DNA from: Kiritimatiellota bacterium
GTDB taxonomy: Bacteria > Verrucomicrobiota > Kiritimatiellia > RFP12 > UBA1067
Assembly: GCA_009777165.1 (NCBI GenBank)
Contig: WRML01000079.1
Location: 1-8,038, forward strand
Length of the DNA stretch: 8,038 bases
Reading direction: 5' to 3'
Part shown: positions 5,995 to 8,038 of the stretch, one piece after another
How positions within the stretch are numbered: position 1 is the stretch's first letter
How the letters are laid out: every line of letters starts with the position of its first letter
The notes under the pieces: generated by a model
Told to the model about the DNA's origin: nothing
Seen by the model: only the letters and a program-made list of their open reading frames with translations
The model's database searches: none
Position numbers and translations under genes: made by a program

Positions 5995-7723
5995 TATCTT
6001 CCCTAACCCCTTCGATAAGCGTTTCCATCGGCCGCCACAGCCTCGTCTCTGAAATCACCAGTGTCCCCATGTCGCGCCGTAGCTCCAGCTCGCTGATGTG
6101 CCACGCGATGACTGCCGCGCAGAGGTTGTTCTGCACCCGCAGCAATGCGCTCTGCGCCTCCAGCACGTCACGCATGCTCGAGAGCCCCAGCTCCATAAAG
6201 AGGGTATTGCTCTGCACCCGTTTCTCCGCCACGTGCAGCGCCGCCACCTGAATCTTGTACGCCGCCTCCGCCGCCGCCAAGCTGCGCAACCCATTCCGCA
6301 CCGCCGCCTTGATGACATCCTCCTGTTCCTCGATGTTCCGCTTCGCCTGCTCGACCGCAATCAACTGCCGCTTGTAATTGTTGCGCTCACGCCGGCGGTT
6401 CCACGGCAGATCCATGTCAATGCCCGTGCCCCAGTTGTCGCGCCCTGAAAAACGGCTGTCGTCCGACGTGCGCACTTGGCTCGACCGTGCCGTACCCCTC
6501 AGTGCCACGTCCGCGCGGAGCGCGTCCGCAGCGACCTTCAGTTGACGCTCGGCATCCCCAAGCGCATCATACACGATGGACAAATCCAGCCGTTGCGCCA
6601 GCGCGAGAGCGCACGCGTCAGGTTCATCCGGGAACATCCGCTCGCCACCTGTCCCCTCATTCGCCGCCCCTTCAATCGCTTGCTGGAGCGTGTCGAGCTC
6701 CAGCGCGTCCAACTCGATGCGCGACTCCGGCGGAAGCCCGATGGTCAGCTTGAACACATCCAGCCGCTCCTCGTAATAGCGCCTCGCGGAGACAACGCCC
6801 TCGCTCGCCGAAAGCAAGTCCGAATGCGCCTGATCCGCCTCGATGCTCCTCATGCGTGCCTCTTCAAACATCATCGTTGCGCGCTTATTGTTATCGGTGA
6901 GGAAGGTCTCATTGTCCTGTGCATTCCGAAGGAGCCGTGCACACTTGAGCACGTCAAAAAAGCCACTCGTGACCGTCACCATGTACGTCTGCCGATAGTG
7001 CTCGAAACGGCGGATGGCATACATCAGGTTGCGCTCCGCCTGCGTGAGCGGCTCACGTACCACATCCCGCCCCGAGCCGCGCAACAAGGGTATCGTCATC
7101 GTCAAGTCACCTGTCAGACCGATGGAGTGCCAGTCGTTGCGGAGCAGGTGCGCCACGTCCAGCGCGAGATTGCCCATGATGACCGAGCCATTCTCGAACT
7201 GCCGACGGAACCCCACGCCCGCACTACCCGATGCCTCGGCCGACCTCGAGGAGTCCGTGTTGCCAGACAACCATCCGAGCAGCAGCCCCGTGAACGACGT
7301 CTCGAACAGAAACTGTTGCGAATCCAGATCCAGCGCCGTCCTGAATATGTCCTCCTTCAAACGCTGGTACTGGCGGTCATTCCGCGCCGCCACATTCAGT
7401 GCATCCGCCAGCGAGAGCCGCCACACGTCATCCACGACGACCGCCTCGACATTCGGGATTTCCGGGAACACGACACCCTCATCACCCCGCGCCACCGCCA
7501 TCAGCGCAAGGCGCAGCGTCAACGCCTCAGACGGGCGCGACACATCGAACGTGTTCGTGCATCCCGTCTGCGCCTGCCAATACGCCGTCGCCAGACGCGT
7601 CCCCGCCTCTCCCGCCTCCCGGTCCGCCCGTTCAGGCGTCATGCAGGCAGTCAACGCCAACAACCCGGCCATGCCGAGCAAGGTAAAAAATATCCATCCT
7701 CTCCTATGCAGCATTGCTGCCAT
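5987..7723 (-). CDS. TolC-family outer-membrane factor, lipoprotein
   Basis: The chosen start (ATG 7721-7723) gives 578 residues. The N-terminus reads M-A-A-M-L-H-R-R-G-W, then a hydrophobic stretch, then the lipobox L-T-A-C with Cys27 as the predicted lipidated residue. It should therefore be exported and anchored in the outer membrane. The body has the alternating long-helix and beta pattern of outer-membrane efflux proteins. These include a first helical section around L-S-L-A-D-A-L-N-V-A-A-R-N-D, beta-like stretches with M-T-I-P-L-L-R-G, and a second repeat with D-M-D-L-P-W-N-R-R-R-E-R-N-N-Y. A long helix ends near S-M-R-D-V-L-E-A-Q-S-A-L-L, typical of the family. It is the first gene of the export operon, with its own promoter, and overlaps the adaptor start by 8 bases. 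TolC-like trimers form the exit duct. The length is somewhat above the usual 450-500. A GTG at 7744 would add seven residues but overlaps the ribosome-binding site. Confidence 0.88.
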   Translation of the reverse strand: MAAMLHRRGWIFFTLLGMAGLLALTACMTPERADREAGEAGTRLATAYWQAQTGCTNTFDVSRPSEALTLRLALMAVARGDEGVVFPEIPNVEAVVVDDVWRLSLADALNVAARNDRQYQRLKEDIFRTALDLDSQQFLFETSFTGLLLGWLSGNTDSSRSAEASGSAGVGFRRQFENGSVIMGNLALDVAHLLRNDWHSIGLTGDLTMTIPLLRGSGRDVVREPLTQAERNLMYAIRRFEHYRQTYMVTVTSGFFDVLKCARLLRNAQDNETFLTDNNKRATMMFEEARMRSIEADQAHSDLLSASEGVVSARRYYEERLDVFKLTIGLPPESRIELDALELDTLQQAIEGAANEGTGGERMFPDEPDACALALAQRLDLSIVYDALGDAERQLKVAADALRADVALRGTARSSQVRTSDDSRFSGRDNWGTGIDMDLPWNRRRERNNYKRQLIAVEQAKRNIEEQEDVIKAAVRNGLRSLAAAEAAYKIQVAALHVAEKRVQSNTLFMELGLSSMRDVLEAQSALLRVQNNLCAAVIAWHISELELRRDMGTLVISETRLWRPMETLIEGVREDNG

Positions 7724-7732
7724 TCGTCTGTT

Positions 7733-7739
7733 CTCCCCC
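7733..7739 (-). promoter_or_regulatory. Ribosome-binding site fixing the start of the TolC-like gene
   Basis: GGGGGAG on the minus strand ends 9 bases before ATG 7721-7723. The longer frame starting with GTG at 7744 would place this site inside the coding region, and the next ATG (7714) would be 18 bases away, so 7723 is preferred. Confidence 0.7.
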
Positions 7740-7765
7740 AACACAAATGAACCAGAATCCGTTTA

Positions 7766-7778
7766 GAGAAAATTTCTC
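7766..7778. promoter_or_regulatory. Perfect 13-bp dyad in the leader of the export operon
   Basis: GAGAAA-A-TTTCTC is a perfect palindrome around a central base. It lies just downstream of the predicted transcription start (about 7782) of the minus-strand operon, where a repressor would block initiation. No regulator is present in the window to match it, and AT-rich palindromes of this size can occur by chance. Confidence 0.35.
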
Positions 7779-7788
7779 AAAAAGATAA

Positions 7789-7817
7789 ATAATAGCAAAT
7801 AGAGGTTGCCCTGTCGA
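7789..7817 (-). promoter_or_regulatory. Sigma70-like promoter of the tripartite export operon
   Basis: On the minus strand TCGACA (7812-7817, 5/6 to the -35 consensus) is followed after 17 bases by TATTAT (7789-7794, 5/6 to the -10 consensus). Transcription would start near 7782, leaving a leader of about 60 bases before the TolC-like start codon. Confidence 0.65.
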
Positions 7818-7828
7818 TGACGAAAACG

Positions 7829-7844
7829 CTGTTTGACGCAACAG
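7829..7844. promoter_or_regulatory. Small dyad between the divergent promoters
   Basis: CTGTT-N6-AACAG lies between the two -35 boxes, 11 bases beyond that of the minus promoter. It is a possible operator for either direction; the evidence is only the symmetry and the position. Confidence 0.25.
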
Positions 7845-7867
7845 GACAAGAGTACAAGGGAATTTGT

Positions 7868-7896
7868 TTTACATTTGTTGGGGGATATGCTTTAAT
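7868..7896 (+). promoter_or_regulatory. Sigma70-like promoter of the downstream secreted-protein gene
   Basis: TTTACA (7868-7873, 5/6) and TTTAAT (7891-7896, 5/6) are separated by 17 bases. Initiation would be near 7903, about 29 bases before the start codon. Confidence 0.65.
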
Positions 7897-7931
7897 CATA
7901 CCCTATTTTTTAAATCAGGAAGGAGAATGAG

Positions 7932-8038
7932 ATGAAAACGGGACTGATGGTTGTGGGTTGCGCGGTGGCACTGGCGTGTTCGGCGGCGGAGGTGGAGATG
8001 GCGGTCAAGGCCGTCCCCGTGCGCCCGAAGGAGAAGAC
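7932..8038 (+). CDS. Putative secreted protein, 3' end outside window
   Basis: Only 35 complete codons are visible. The start ATG at 7932 is preceded by AGGAAGGAGA, with GGAG ending 6 bases upstream, and by a good promoter. An ATG at 7927 is ruled out because it hits a stop after two codons. The N-terminus is MKTGLMVVGCAVALACSAAE, a short charged start followed by a hydrophobic core. This is consistent with a signal peptide cleaved after S-A-A or C-S-A. The A-L-A-C stretch is a poor lipobox because it lacks Leu/Val at -3. The visible mature part is rich in Val, Lys, Pro and Arg. No family can be assigned from so little sequence. The gene is transcribed divergently from the export operon, which by itself does not imply a shared function. 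Confidence 0.75.
   Translation, partial: MKTGLMVVGCAVALACSAAEVEMAVKAVPVRPKEK

Noticed and set aside
4357..6006. A 549-codon plus-strand frame opposite the adaptor gene
   Set aside because: Its Leu/Phe-rich start is the antisense of the Glu/Lys tail and the rest has no recognisable fold, so it is a shadow frame.
7724..7744. GTG at 7744 as start of the TolC-like protein
   Set aside because: It lacks an upstream ribosome-binding site and its first codons overlap the GGGGGAG that serves ATG 7723.
6476..7750. A 424-codon plus-strand frame opposite the TolC-like gene
   Set aside because: It is an Arg-rich shadow. The minus frame has a lipobox and the outer-membrane factor pattern.

Overview
The window looks like chromosomal DNA of a high-GC, Gram-negative (two-membrane) bacterium. 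A TolC-type lipoprotein and a periplasmic adaptor require an outer membrane. The combination of an M60-like metallopeptidase, GC-rich coding DNA, AT-richer gaps and repeat-laden intergenic DNA would suit a PVC-group lineage such as Kiritimatiellota, Lentisphaerota or Planctomycetota. That placement is inference only; no marker gene here settles it.

Layout. Bases 1-1593 (+) hold the 3' part of a peptidase M60 (enhancin/SslE-like) gene with an intact zinc site. After an unremarkable gap comes a minus-strand tRNA-Met(CAU) gene (1761-1836) with its own consensus-like promoter (1851-1879) and an intrinsic terminator (1721-1755). Bases 1946-2202 are a 257-bp repeat element bounded by 67-base inverted repeats. 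It carries several short perfect hairpins, one of which is positioned to terminate the next operon. Bases 2246-7723 (-) are a four-gene operon for a MacA-MacB-TolC-type tripartite export pump. In transcription order it encodes an outer-membrane-factor lipoprotein, a membrane-fusion adaptor, an ABC ATPase and a MacB/FtsX-type permease. The first three genes overlap each other. The last two are separated by 145 bases containing heptanucleotide repeats in two opposed tracts. Bases 7724-7931 are a divergent intergenic region with one good sigma70-like promoter for each direction and two small dyads. At 7932 a secreted-protein gene starts (+) and runs off the window.

How the genes work together. 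The ATPase and permease would form the inner-membrane motor, a MacB split into two polypeptides. The adaptor spans the periplasm, and the TolC-like lipoprotein gives the outer-membrane exit. Substrates of this family include macrolides, peptides, lipoproteins and siderophores; nothing here identifies the cargo, and no regulator is encoded in the window. The M60 protease and the downstream secreted protein are separate units.

I did not find a convincing new multi-gene system. The most interesting material is intergenic: the inverted-repeat element at 1946-2202, the opposed heptamer tracts at 3562-3654, and the atypical T-loop of the tRNA.
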